Source: Wuchereria bancrofti (Eukaryota > Nematoda > Chromadorea > Rhabditida > Onchocercidae). Taken from it: a stretch of DNA of 64,000 nt. The stretch lies in NCBI GenBank assembly GCA_005281725.1, contig SSBO01000009.1, forward strand, positions 11,980,250-12,044,249. The letters run 5' to 3'. Of this stretch, positions 40,766-57,610 are shown in pieces (position 1 is the stretch's first letter; each line of letters begins with the position of its first letter). Made by a program: the position numbers and the translations under genes. A model generated the notes under the pieces. The model made no database searches, was not told the origin of the DNA, and was given only the letters and a program-made list of their open reading frames with translations.

Positions 40766-41821
40766 CTGCAAAATAACAAGGAACAATCAACTTTTTTCGA
40801 GTACTTTTTTTTATTATTTCGAGTATTTTTTTTTCTCCTTCCTAACATTGAGCCTGCGATTATCAATTTGTTGTCGAAAAACGAAAACTAATGATACTAA
40901 GAGCTTCTTATGTGGGGAATATAAATTTCGTTTATAAATTCTGTTGCAGATATTCTTCAGAATCTGTCCAACTGGAAACTTGTTGAAAAGCATAATGCAA
41001 TACCTAACAATCTTTTGAAGCATAGAAAAATAACAACATGCTCCACTTCCAAAACATTTCAAATGCAAAGGATAATTGGGAAAAAAAAAGAGGGAAGAGA
41101 GTATAGAGAGATATTTACTGCTTTAAATTAGCAAGAATAAAAATTTCAAGCTTCAAAGGACTCGTCCTTTGGAATGAACTCTTCTAAATATCATTTCCTA
41201 TTTTTCTTTTTCTTTTTAAGTACGGCATATTATTTTTTTTCCCCTTAATCACTTAAAGATTAGAAAAAAAAAAAAGTTCCTCTGATTACATTTCGGAAAA
41301 TTTTTGAGATTAATCACAGAGATGAAAGAAAGATGATCTAATACTTGCTGTCAAAATGATCATCCATTTTGTTCAAATGCTATTTTTGTATGAACTAAAT
41401 GGTCATTCTCCAAATGCCGCCAACAAAAATAGAACAGATATCTCTTCCTTTCTCTTTTCGCTTTCTCATCCCATTACCATTTACAGATTATAAAAGATTA
41501 AAATTTATCCTACTCCTCTTTAACAGATAATTTTCGGGTTTTTGTTGCAAAATTTTATAAGCCAAATTGAAATATACGACACGAAGAATACAGGAATACA
41601 AAAGTAATGTAGAGATGGGACAGAAGAGAGTTTGAATGAAGCAAAACAAAAAGAATGAAAGAGAAAAACATTGGAACAAATGAAAACGGAAAGAGGTGAC
41701 GAAAACAAATGTCAATTTTGCTGAACTGTTTTCGTTTTCCTTTTCTTTTTGTAAATTTCAAATGGATATTTTCATATGCGTGTACACATGTCCTCTCTCT
41801 CCCTCCCTCTACATATATATT

Positions 41822-41880
41822 TATGTGCGTGTGTGTGTACGTGTACGTGTATGTAATGTGTGCGTATGTGGGTGTGGACA
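41822..41880. repeat. GT-rich microsatellite
   Basis: GTGTGTGT interrupted by ACGT units, about 60 bp, in the ETS-tetraspanin gap. Confidence 0.85.
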
Positions 41881-42039
41881 CACGTATGTACTTACGTATA
41901 CATTAAAATGATATTTTGGGGGAAAAAAAGCAGAAATTAAAAAGAAGAAATAGTTGAAGCATTTTAGAAAGGGCAACGATCAGTGTTGAACTGAGAAAAT
42001 AAAATCCAAAAAAAAAAAAAGAAAAAAACTACCCTATAA

Positions 42040-42165
42040 CTAATGATTACTACTATTACCACCATCATCATCATCATTGTCATCACCATTATCATCATCA
42101 TCGTTATTATTATCATCATCAGCAGCAGCAACAGCAGTAGTAGTAGTAGTAGTAGCTGCAGCACC
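42040..42165. repeat. Compound trinucleotide repeat (ATC)n-(AGC)n-(AGT)n
   Basis: About 125 bp passing from CAT/ATT units into AGC, then AGT units (agtagtagtagtagtagtag). It generates Ser-, Ala- and Val-rich open frames that are not genes. Confidence 0.9.
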
Positions 42166-42636
42166 ACGATCACACTACTACATAACCAATCAAGGATTTC
42201 AATTCTCTGGCTCTAACCACTTTACCCTACCCGTCTCCATTTTCTACCACCTTTTCCCCTCCAATCATTCCCATTCCCCTCCCCTTACCTTCTTTAAGCA
42301 AACAAACACCTCTGCTTCTCCCTCTCTACCACCTTCCTATCTCTTATCTACTTTTCAATAGAGATACCTCCGACCGGCTCCGGAATGCATCATCAGTTGC
42401 TAAAAATGATTGCTTCCCGGCTCTATTCGGATAGTTTATTTTTCTCCCAATTCTACCAATCACTTTTTCCTACTTTCATTAGCCGGATTTTTCACTCTCA
42501 TATAACAGATCCTATTCGAGGATACTTCTTTCATTGTGAATTCATTGCTTCTGATTTGTCCTTTACTCCTTCGAATTTCCTCTCCGCCTCTTCCATCCTG
42601 TCACCTCCTACTTTCACATTTTTTTTTCAAATATTG

Positions 42637-42702
42637 TTTACACACACACAAATACATATATATGTGCATACATACATGCATGCATACATACATACATATA
42701 TG
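42637..42702. repeat. CA / CATA / TGCA compound microsatellite
   Basis: Short (CA)n then (CATA)n and TGCATGCA units, about 65 bp. Confidence 0.9.
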
Positions 42703-43531
42703 CACTTTGCTATTTTATTTTGCCGTATTTTTTACTTTTGGTAAACATAGTGGTAACATCAGCAAGACGACATCGTAGTTGTAAGGAAGAATTAAGTCAA
42801 TTGAGAAGAGAACATATTTTTTATAACCCAACGCTATTATTGCATTCTTTTTCAAACCTGAATGTAGCAAGAATTCCAGAATGGCACGGAAGAGAAATTT
42901 GGAATAGAAACATTTATCCTTGAATTTCATAAAACCATCAACAATGAGAATGCATTCGTTTATAAAACAGCGTAACATACAAGGAGAACGATTATAATAT
43001 AAGGATATATCGTATATCGTGAACATTAAATACCAAGTTCATATGTAATGAACAGAGATGTCAGTTTACGGTTTGTTAAGCAGTAAATCTACAACCGTGA
43101 TAGGTCAGAAAAATACATACAGTATAAGCAATCTGGAAAATTTCCAGAAATTCGAAAAAAGCAAAACAATGATATGAAGGCAAAGAATAACGATGAAGCA
43201 AGAATAATGGAGCATATACACAGTTATAAGTTGAAAAAACAAAAGCCAACAGTTTTCAAAACTGAGATCAGATGGAGGGATTGATTTAACCATATTATGA
43301 AATTTCTGCACAGAAGTAGTTGTGATGACTGTATGAAGAACGAACAGTAAAACAAACGAGAGTTTTAAATAGAAACATAGTGTCATCAGATTCCATAAGT
43401 TTATGTCGGAATGTAAACTGAGAAATGCAATTTATGGAAAGCTGAACAAATAAATGGAAGAACGGTGCATCATTTTAATAACAACTCAACGGTTACACTC
43501 AATGTACAAATACTGTCAATGCATATAGCAC

Positions 43532-45374
43532 CTAACTGCGAGAAAAGGAATCTTTTAACTTTTTCTGATGTGATTTAACACTAATTCCTTTCGAGTAATG
43601 GTAACCAGAACTGGAACAGTTGTACGACATCCGGCTTTTACGTACCGACCGAAATATGAGAAGTGCCAGTACCAAAAGGAAAAACTAAATTGGATTTGGT
43701 AAGAGTGTTATTGTGATAAATCCAGAAAACCTTATAATTTATTTAAATTTAATTATCGAACTGCATAGAACTTGAACATTTATGCTAAAAATTCGACTTT
43801 TAAAAGAATTACATACAACGTTACCGCATAATTTTTCTAAATCGTCGAGTACTTAAAAACGAAAACAATATCTTTAAAGAATGACTGTAATCAAGGATGA
43901 AGGGAGTTTTTTCGACAGATTGAATAAAAACTTTTTACCTCAATGCAAATGAAGACTACAGCAATGTAGGCCGCAATTTTAATTTCTTCAAAGATCCAAT
44001 TCGCATAAACATCACTGCAACCCTGAAAAAACCACAAAATAATTTATTCCTTTTGCTAAACTGAAATTAGGCATTTTTGAGAATTACTCAAATTGAAAAA
44101 AATACACAGATCCCTTACACATCGGTGACACGAATTTCTTATCCATACATAGAAAATTAAAAATGTTACCTGTTGGAACCAAAACTCCCAATTTTCTTTG
44201 TCTTTGCCGCAGTCCGTCGAAGAATTATTATTGAAATAAATTTTATTGCAACAACTGTCAGGAACGTAAGAACTGTTTGACCACTTTTGATTATCAAACC
44301 AATCTGCCGGACCATTTACACCGCAACAAAGAAACTACAAGATTTAGAAACAATACGAAACAGAGACGTTTAATTTGAAATTTCCTTTCCTTTGTATTAA
44401 TCAATGTATTACATAAGACGAAAATTTAACCTACCACTTTCTGCAAATTATCCCATGTCAACTGACTGCTCGTGAACACTTCCCCGTGATACTTTAAGCT
44501 TTGCTCCATTTCAATGCGCACACGTCGATAAATATCCGACTGGTAATTCAACGTAAGGATACTCACTACGAATTGAACAGCAAACAGAAGACAGATGAAA
44601 AATATATACTGAAAGATGTCGTATTAAATAATGTGTCCAAAACCTTCACCATCATTTTATAGTTTAACATCACCAAAAGAGATAGCAATACAGTCTTTCA
44701 ACTTCCAATTTTTGCGAATTAAATTTTAGCAGTATTAAATGAGGAAAAGATTTTTATGAACCGTGAAATTTCTCAATTCAAACAACTTACGGCAAGTAAA
44801 AGTAAACGCGATTCAATCCATACTCCCAAACAACCAACAAATGTAATGATAATCACTGTAAGCCCAGCCGCAATACATAAGCCTACTGCAGAAAGAGTAC
44901 CATAAGATGATGGAATAAGATCGACGTATGTCTGCTTTGTTACATAAGACCATAAGCCGATCAGTAAGGAACCGAAACCAAGAACCTGAAATATATTAAA
45001 AATTAACCTCCGATTACCAATACTTTTTAAACAGGCAGCGTAACGTGCCTCCAATGATTGAGAAAACGATTTAAGATCTGCAACGACCACAAAATGACAT
45101 TTTAAAAAAGAACAGCTATTCTAACCAACATATCTTGCCTAATCCAATCGATGATCAGGATCCGTTTATAATATGTTACAACTGATTCTGAAAATTGATT
45201 CCGAAAATCGCCAACCAAATATATGCAAATGTCAAGCACCACTGACATGGGATGCAATTAAGAAATATGAAATGTTAAATTTATTGGTTCATACAAAATA
45301 CTAACCCAAAAGATCGTATTGAAAGAGAAAAATGCTTGTTTTTGAGCACTGCGACTGAGTAAATAAGATGTCAT
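43532..45374 (-). CDS. Tetraspanin
   Basis: Six exons in transcript order: 45374-45306, 44985-44791, 44608-44435, 44334-44170, 44022-43939, 43684-43532; 279 aa. Every intron is phase 0. The topology is classical: TM1 (FFSFNTIFWVLGFGSLLIGL), TM2 (LCIAAGLTVIIITFVGCLG), TM3 (YIFFICLLFAVQFVVSIL), a large extracellular loop, and TM4 (AAYIAVVFICIEFFLLVLAL). The loop has the LCCGV hallmark and six Cys in total (CCG, SCC, DC, GC), so it is a six-Cys type. It also has NSS and NNSS sequons that could be glycosylated. The GCLGVWIES turn between TM2 and TM3 is typical. The cytoplasmic tail is Ser/Lys/His-rich. Tetraspanins organise membrane microdomains; I cannot name the paralogue. An acceptor (tttgcag) 20 nt before the ATG and a GTAAGT donor at 45682-45681 suggest a 5'UTR exon. 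Confidence 0.93.
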
Positions 45375-46581
45375 ATTACCGAACAAAAAATCTGCAAAAA
45401 AAAAAGACTTAAACACAATTTATTGATTTAAGATCCCAACATATTATTTCAAATACATAACTTATTAACTTGATCATATACGCTATCACCTGAGACATAT
45501 AATCTATTAGTTGAAGCATGTGGTTTGCTTTCTCGAATGATAAATTTGACAGTCACTCCTTCAAATTCATAACAAACTCAGGAGATAAAAGCAGCACACG
45601 AAGACAATTCAAACTCATTTCAGGGACGAAACCACAAATCACCGGGCAGATCGCGACAACAACTAAATCGATTCAGACTTACGTGAAATATGAGCTGTTC
45701 GGATAAAACGTGTTCAATAGCGTGTAGAGACGTACGAGAGGGATTCATTTACGTTCATTTGATTGTTTATTCGTTTCACTTTTGTTATCTTTATCACATT
45801 TAAATTGGATACAATATTGATATGTGATCCATTTTGTTTTCCAAGTTATATATTTTGAGATTAAGTTTACGAATAACATTTACTCGTTCATTGCAGTGCA
45901 TTGATTACAGATGAACTCTTATCACACTGAATTTTTCACATATCAATATTGATTTTTTCATGTAAAAGACCTTAGCATACGTACTAAACATTTAGCTAAC
46001 AGTGGGTTGAAGTGAAATAAGCCCAGCCAAAACTAGGTCATAGTTTAACATACTCTAAACTTTCATTTCAACCATAATATTAGGAAATTAATTTGACATT
46101 GTTCTAAATATCGGATTACATTTTTTGGTGTTATTATTATGCATAAAGGTTAAAGTTTGTAAAGGATGGTGCTTTTTAAGTTAACTACTCGATAATTATT
46201 AAATTTTTATTGATCACCAACGGTCGGTTAAGTATGGATGAGTGGTGTTAGTAATGAATTCCTAAGGATCCGCGGAAGTTGCACAGACGGGAAGCGTTGC
46301 AAAGCTGGGAGGACCGTAGAATGTTTAATTAATTCTGTGTGGTGTTGGTGCTGTGGCTTTTTCCGGTTTTGCAAGAGAAAGAGGGAGGGGGGAGAGAAGG
46401 GTTTCCAGTAGTTTTAGGAGTGGATTTCGAGTTTTTCTTTGAATTGAATTCCCTGTGGGTAGGGTTTTTGTGGAATTCTTTTAGAATGAGATTTGGTTAC
46501 GGGAACAGATCTGTACATCTTCGAGTGATTTCTTATCAGCCAAATTAGCCATTATTTCTTTGCAGACTTCAAGGCGTGCTA
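45375..46581. promoter_or_regulatory. Divergent intergenic region between tetraspanin and the first Rho gene
   Basis: 1.2 kb. On the minus strand, CATATTTCAC|GTAAGT (exon edge at 45683) looks like the donor of a non-coding 5' exon of the tetraspanin, spliced to the acceptor 20 nt before its ATG. On the + strand, a tttgcag acceptor at 46564-46565 precedes the Rho start by 16 nt. A minus-strand ATG cannot be placed in the putative 5' exon, so it is treated as UTR. Confidence 0.5.
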
Positions 46582-48212
<1,631 letters not shown>

Positions 48213-51200
48213 ACTCACTATAGTTTCCTCAGTTGATCTTGTTTCTGTATGAGATGTGAAAACTAGGTGGATTCAGAGATTGCACACTGTTGTTTTTTGA
48301 TAGGGAAGGAAATGAGGTGGGAGGAAGGTAGAACAGAGGGATTCATCTTACTTCTTCATAATTAATCTATTAAAAAATATTGTTTACCATTACTGTTCGG
48401 CGGTCAGCCTTTGTCAGTAATTAATCTCTTACCATTGTTCAAAAAAAAAAAAAAAACATTCCAACGGTGAGCCTCACTTCAATTAGCATAAACATATAGT
48501 ATGCGCAGTTATTTCTTGACGTTGAAAATTTCCATTATTATCGGACTTCATCATGTTGATACTCTGCCCGATTTTAGTCACTATTATTTATTACTGTTAT
48601 CGTTATTGTTGCATCGCTTAGTTCTCTTCTTGTTTTTTGAAATCCAGAAAACATCCTTTGTTGTTAAGATGAAGAGTTATTTAGTGTTATTTATAGGGAA
48701 TGTGTAATAAATTGGTTCTTTGCAATTGTTGTGTACGTTTTTTCTTGTAAATAGACAGACGTTCAAGTAAACATTAGGCCAAAGATTTTAGGAAAATATT
48801 TCCTAATTAGCGTAAGCAGGCAAAATTCAGGTGTCATACAGTATTAAAATGGCGTTGTTGATATGATGTGAAAGATATCTGTGAAATTAGTAATTTATTT
48901 TCTGAATAATACATGTGGTGTAATAAATTTGTAGAGAATGGTGTGGGAGGTAGTGGGAGGGGGAGTTGTGCTTCCTACAAATCGTTTTGCAGCATTACAT
49001 AATGCTAAAGAAATTTATGGATCCTAAGAAAATGCTCAGATGATGATGATTTGTTATTCGCAGCTGGTATAAAAGATGAAAAACGATGTTGAGGTGATTT
49101 CCCGGAAGGTGGGAAGCAGCTGTGGAAAATTTTTTAAAGATACTGTTTAAATGAATGATTCTTGCAGCGAACGTTTTATGGAACTGTTCTATTGGTCATT
49201 TCGTCCTTTTATTCGTTTTTTTTTTTTTGCTGTTCTGTTTGAAATGAACACTTTTTATTTCTTTTTTTTCCCCAATCATTCTTCTATTTTCTTGTTTGAT
49301 ATTAAAAAGCTTGATTTCTAATGCTAAATTTTAGTTTTAATAATTTAAATATCATGCGAAGCACTACTTAATATCAACTGCTCTATCATGACAATTTATC
49401 TCATCATTAAAATGGAGAGGAATGATTAAATAGATGATAGAATACATTTTTCATATGCCATATGGTTTATGTGACCAAGATCGAACAACTATTCAAATTT
49501 AATGAAAGTATAAATTGGATGAGAACGGTTGCTATTGAATGATCGTTTTGACAATTAACGAGTTGCATTACATTCAGTCAATGAGCAGTTCTGATAATTG
49601 AAAAATGCTGCAGCAATAATATAGAAATTATATTTTTATTTATGTATCATCGATTATTTCATTACCAATAAAGCTTTATCTATTTCGGATATTTGGAAGC
49701 GTTAGATTTTGTACTTTGGTTTTCGGTATTTAGGTGATGGATAATGACATATGTATGTATAGATATAATTTCAATTTAAAGCATCAATAACCTGGATAGC
49801 ACTTATTAGCAATAACTTCAATAAACAAAATTTTATAAGTCTAATAGATTGAAATTTCCCATATCTTTCAATCGTGTATTTTTTTTTTAATGTAAATTCT
49901 AGCTAGATGGTTGGATGAAGAAAGCTTTTGCAACAAATCGAAATGTTCCATAACCGATCACAGGTACTGCAGTATTTGCAGTGAAATCGCAAAGATCAAA
50001 GATAATAAATTTTTTTCGATCAATAAGGATTGATAATTTTCCATATCGATTAGACAAATCAAACAATAAAATGTAATTCAGTGTTCTTTCTTAACAGCAA
50101 TAAACTACAAGAATGAATAATTCAGAAAAGTTAAGGGATATTTACTCATTGAAATAAAATCCATCATTGTAGTAATACAACAAATATTTCAAAAAGAAGG
50201 AAAAAAAAAGAGAAAAACGTTGATATAAAAATAAATGGAGGAAAAAAGAAAAGAAAATTACAAGAGTATTGATGAATTAGTCGTTATAGGACTGTGATTG
50301 GTGATTTATTCTTACGCAGCGAATTTTTTCATCTTTTAATTCTCATCAACGGGATTTTTCCATTCTTTTAGCATTATTGCTATTGTTGTTGATGTTATTT
50401 GTTATTGTCGTAGTAATTTTATGTTTTCTTGATAAATGATTTCTGTTATAAGTTCAAAATGTAAATTAAATAAGATGATATTTATATGTCAATTAAAAAA
50501 GAAATTAAGAAATCCTACAAAAAAAAAAATTTCCTACATTTATATTTCGTCTGTTATTGATGGAATAAATGTTATATTTTGTTTTCTTTGTTTTTCAAAT
50601 CATTTTTCTTTGCTTATTTTCCTTTATTTAGCAGAAATTTCGTTCTGTTAGCAAAAATTATAACATAGAAACTAAAATGGTTGCTCGTTAATTCTTGATC
50701 TTGCCTACATATGCTTTCCTGTTTCTTTTTCCTCCTTCCATACAAATCACAAACTACATGATTAAAATTCCTTATGCCTCTAATGAAATTTGAGAAAATT
50801 TTTCATCTAAACAACTCATACTTTTCTCTCCTTTTTCACATTTCTTCTCTCATCAATTCATTTCATTTCATTTCGTTTCATTTTATTTTATCTTTTCTCT
50901 CATCTTTATTTCCTGCTAAAAAGCCACAATTGAAGCAGCTACGAAATTGTGGTATACATACGTCTCTTTTCATCTCTTATCTACCTGCTATCTTAATCTC
51001 TCCTCCACTTGTGCAAGTTTCAAATAATCATTGATCACTTATCAATGATTGTAACTTTCTCAAACTTTACAACCAAATGATTAGTAATAATTGCCCTAAC
51101 CTCTCTTGTTTTCTTTTTTTTTGTTTTGTTTTGTTTGAGATTAGATCAAGATCAAGAAAAGATATGTTGAAGGATATCATACGGATCCAACAAAATGGTA

Positions 51201-52916
51201 ATTGAAATTTTTAAGGACAATGAATTCCCTTTTTCTAATTGACCTCAGCAAATGTTTACAAAATATTCATCCATTACATAAAACAAAATTCGTATTATCC
51301 ATAAAAAATATTTTGACCCAACAAGGCTTAATGGATAAATGGGATAACATTTGCATGTGATAGAAATTTCTATCATAATGGAAGTGTAAGCAACATTTCT
51401 GAAATTAGTCTGATAAGATACTCTGATCAGAAAGTCTGATAAGTCATCATAACTGTAATCAATTGCTAATATGATGTTAGCAAATTTGTATCATTGCATC
51501 GTTTCTTTATGATTGAAAGCTTTATTCGAATTAATCTTAATCATTTAAGACAATTTTTGCAATAACTTTCCATTTCTTTCTTTTCGTTCTCTTTTTTTTT
51601 TCCCCTTTCCCTTACCCAATAAAATATATATTTCCTAAGTGCTATTTTTTCCCTCATCAAGACGTATCATCAATTTTCTTCCAAATGTTCTCTTCAATTA
51701 TTTCTTCTTAAGTCTTCACAACGATTTTCGAACTAACCATACAGTAAACTTTCTCATCTTAAATTTTATTATATTTCTCAAATTTCTTTCATTGCTGTAA
51801 AATTACCAATTTTTTCTTTTTGTTTCCTTTTGAAAAAATCGTTCAACAAATCTGATAGTTTTATTAAACTTTCTTTTTTTTTTCCCATTATGCTTCAATT
51901 TTCTAACTTTTAACTTAAACTTTTTGACTTGAAGCATTAGTATACATATATATATGTTAATTTAACTTAATTTTAGTTAATTTCGTAATTTCATGATATT
52001 TAATTTAAGAGAAAATGAAGCGGAATGTAATGCTCTTATTTGGAAGCTCATTATCATTTATGGCTAGTTGGTAAAGGATTATGAGGAAGATTAAAAGATT
52101 GAATGAGAAGATTGAAAGAAGGAGAATGGGAATGAAAAAAAAAATAAAAAAAAAAAAGGAGATGATAAAGGATTCAACAGGAAATACAACTGTTTATATA
52201 TTAATGCGAATCTAATCTGAAACTAATCTTTCCATTTCGCTCTCTAACGAATCCCATAATCTTTTAGCAATTTTATAAAATTTCCATTTTTCACGCCTTC
52301 ATCGAGAATTCATTGTTTTAACTCATCGCTGGTCTCTTATATTTGGCCATTCCATTTTCTTGCTACAATTATTCTCATCGATTCCTTAATTTCCTTTACA
52401 ATATTATAAATTGGTTAATAAAAAAGAAAAAACAAAAAATTAAATACAATATTGATATTTCAAATAAAAATTAACTGATAAATCAGTCAATAAAAGTTTC
52501 CTCATTTTATTTATTTATTTAATTCATTTAAATTCTCAATTTATTATTGTTTTTTCTTTTTCGAATTTTTATTTACATAGTTGTAAATATTCGCATTTTG
52601 CTATAGTATGAATATATACATCAAAATTTCAATTTTGGATTATAAAATTTATCGTTGTTCAAATTTATAATTAATACTTTTATTTATGGTTTTTTCTTTG
52701 TGCCACAAATACTGATTGTTTGAAACAGTTCATGTTGAGAGTGCTCTGTTTTATTTCGAGAATTTTCAAGACTGAATTATACATTAGAAATTCACGACGC
52801 TTTTGTAATATGTAAAATCATTTTATAGAAACGTCGTACTGAAGTTAGTCTTCAAACGATTTTTTATTATCTAAAGTGAAATTTCCGAAGGGCGAATTAC
52901 CAATATTGAAACCGGT
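48213..52916. other. Gap between the two Rho genes; no gene seen
   Basis: 4.7 kb of AT-rich sequence. The left 0.5 kb is the 3'UTR of copy 1, and the right edge is the promoter and leader of copy 2. It contains homopurine/homopyrimidine patches and short repeats such as cattt near 50.85-50.9 kb, but no recognisable exon. Confidence 0.5.
48706..48711 (+). other. Candidate poly(A) signal of rho copy 1
   Basis: AATAAA about 495 nt beyond the stop codon, giving a 3'UTR of roughly 0.5 kb. Confidence 0.5.
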
Positions 52917-55537
<2,621 letters not shown>

Positions 55538-55623
55538 AATTGTTTTTATATAAATTATTCTTTTAATACATTTATCATATGTTCACTTCCGTTTGTATAA
55601 CAATTTTACTTCAAAATTTAATT

Positions 55624-55629
55624 AATAAA
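55624..55629 (+). other. Candidate poly(A) signal of rho copy 2
   Basis: AATAAA 87-92 nt beyond the stop codon, implying a much shorter 3'UTR than copy 1. Confidence 0.5.
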
Positions 55630-57393
55630 TTTTATTTGAGCTTAAAATAACGGCCACTTTTTCTCTTTTTCCTCTCTGTTTCAAAACAATAATAACGCAA
55701 TAAGCGTTGAAAAATTAAAGAATAAAAAAAGCAGAAACCGGATGAAATATGAGTCTAAAACGATATCCGATATGCAAGTAAGACATTTTTGGATTCCATT
55801 TATTATTACATTAAATGCTCAATCATCTAATTTAATCTATTGCCTGACTAAATGGTTAATTATAAATTACTCTATCGTTAATTAATACTAAAATATGCGT
55901 ATGTTTCACTTCTGATGCAATTACAAGGTATTAAATTAAATTGTATACTACTGAAATATAACCCTATTTTTTCTTTCAAAATTTTTATAATCAGTTCCAA
56001 TTTACTCAAAATATTTTGCCTATTCTGTGTTATTTTGATAAATTTCGAAATGAATGAATCTCATTTATTGACTTTGACTTTTGCATGTTTATTTTTCAAA
56101 GCCGCTAAGCGAATCGCAAAATCACTTGACAATCTCTTCTTACGATTAATGAATTGTCACTTGATTAAATTCTTCGTAAAGATTTTCAACTAGCATTAAT
56201 TCTTTGCAAAATCACAAATTCGGCGAGAAAGGAAAGCTTAAAATGAATATTAAATAACTGTCACATTCAGGTAGAATGCGACATATGCTGAAATGATGCT
56301 AATCTGCACCAGTAGCTGTTGAGGAAAATTCCGCGGCTATAATTATTAATCAATATATTGGCTTGTTGATATGGAATTGGAATAAAGCATTAAAACAAAT
56401 CAAAAGAATTTTTTTTTTTACATTAGACAGACTGAAAATAATAAAATCAATTATTTCATTGAAATTTGGTACACCAAAAATGTTTATTAATTATAGATTT
56501 TAATCAATGATATTATAATGCTGTAAGGATGTTAAGAATTTAGCGAATGTGCAATAGAAGGAAAATTAATTCATTTGACCAATGTAAACTTTTCATTTAC
56601 CCTTCCTTTTTGTACTTGCAAAAAGTCATATTTATTTTTTGCCCTCTTTACTGTCACAATGATTCATTTCTACACTTGAAATAAAGCGATTTTTTTTTTA
56701 AAGCTAAAAATTGAAATACTGTAAAAATAAAAGAAGACAGTCGATAAAATTATCGATGATTTTTTGAGATATTTGCTAAGATCTCAAACAATACGCACAG
56801 TTACGATAGCAAAAAAATTTTTTTTTAAAAAGACTGAAAAGAAAAACTTTACTCAAAATTTAATCTAAGATAAACAAGATAGAAGAATTTTTTTCTTTCC
56901 GTTTTTATTTTTCTTACTTATTTACAAAATTGAGTTGATAAAGCGGGAAAGACAAGATTAGACTGATTTCAGGAATTTCACAATATGAACAAATTAATCA
57001 TATGACAACAGGAATTCCGGAAATCAATAGTCATTCTATTACTTGCAATAGTATGAATTGAAAGTTAGAAAAGAAATGTATATTATTGTTTACCGCTTTT
57101 TGAAATGCGTAATACTTAATAAAATTTACTACGTCTCGGATTTTGCAATGAATATTATCTGCCGTATATCAGTTTATTATTGTCTCTCCTTCAAACTTTT
57201 GTTGGTTGCGTATGTTAGAGTTATTATATCAAAGTGACTGATTGAAAATAGTCCTTCTCGAGAAAAGATGATAACATTTTCAATTAATTCGCTTCTTGCT
57301 AATTTCTAACATTCATAATTCATAATTTGAAAGTGGTTTGATATCTGTCAAGGAATCATTGAGATTCAATTTCTTTTCATTTCTTAAGTACTC

Positions 57394-57521
57394 AAGGATA
57401 CGACAAAGAAATGTCATTCTCATGCAACATTTTTCAAATGCTTATTTTTTCTTTCTTAAGGATACGACAAAGAAATGTCATTCTCATGCGACATTTTGCA
57501 AATGCTTATTTTTTCTTTCTT
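57394..57521. repeat. Two-copy tandem duplication, unit 64 bp
   Basis: The unit starting aaggatacgacaaagaaatg occurs at 57394 and 57458 with about two substitutions (catgcaac/catgcgac, tttttcaa/ttttgcaa). Confidence 0.9.
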
Positions 57522-57595
57522 TTTCTTTATTTTACACAAATCATTATTTTTCTTAAGAAATAATCAAATAGATAATAAATTTGAAATTTCTTAGA

Positions 57596-57610
57596 GGGGG
57601 GGGGGGGGGG
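57596..57610. repeat. G15 homopolymer
   Basis: Fifteen consecutive G, followed by AAAGGGAAG. It stands out because A/T runs are common here but long G runs are not. It may form a G-quadruplex. Confidence 0.9.

Larger units (their letters stand above)
38905..43531. other. Upstream region of the ETS gene and 3' flank of the tetraspanin gene
   Basis: 4.6 kb with no recognisable protein exon. It must hold the missing first exon(s) and promoter of the ETS gene, and the tetraspanin 3'UTR at the right end. It is rich in trinucleotide and CA/TG repeats (listed separately). A minus-strand acceptor-donor pair that could bound a small exon is at 40746-40765. Confidence 0.45.

Noticed and set aside
41964..42361. 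Met/Val/Ile-rich and Ser/Ala/Val-rich frames
   Set aside because: They are translations of the compound trinucleotide repeat.
45000..45090. N-terminal extension (MVVADLKSFSQSLEARYAACLK) of tetraspanin exon 2
   Set aside because: It is intronic read-through upstream of the TTTCAG acceptor. The 23-residue first exon ending FSFNTIFW supplies the proper TM1 start.
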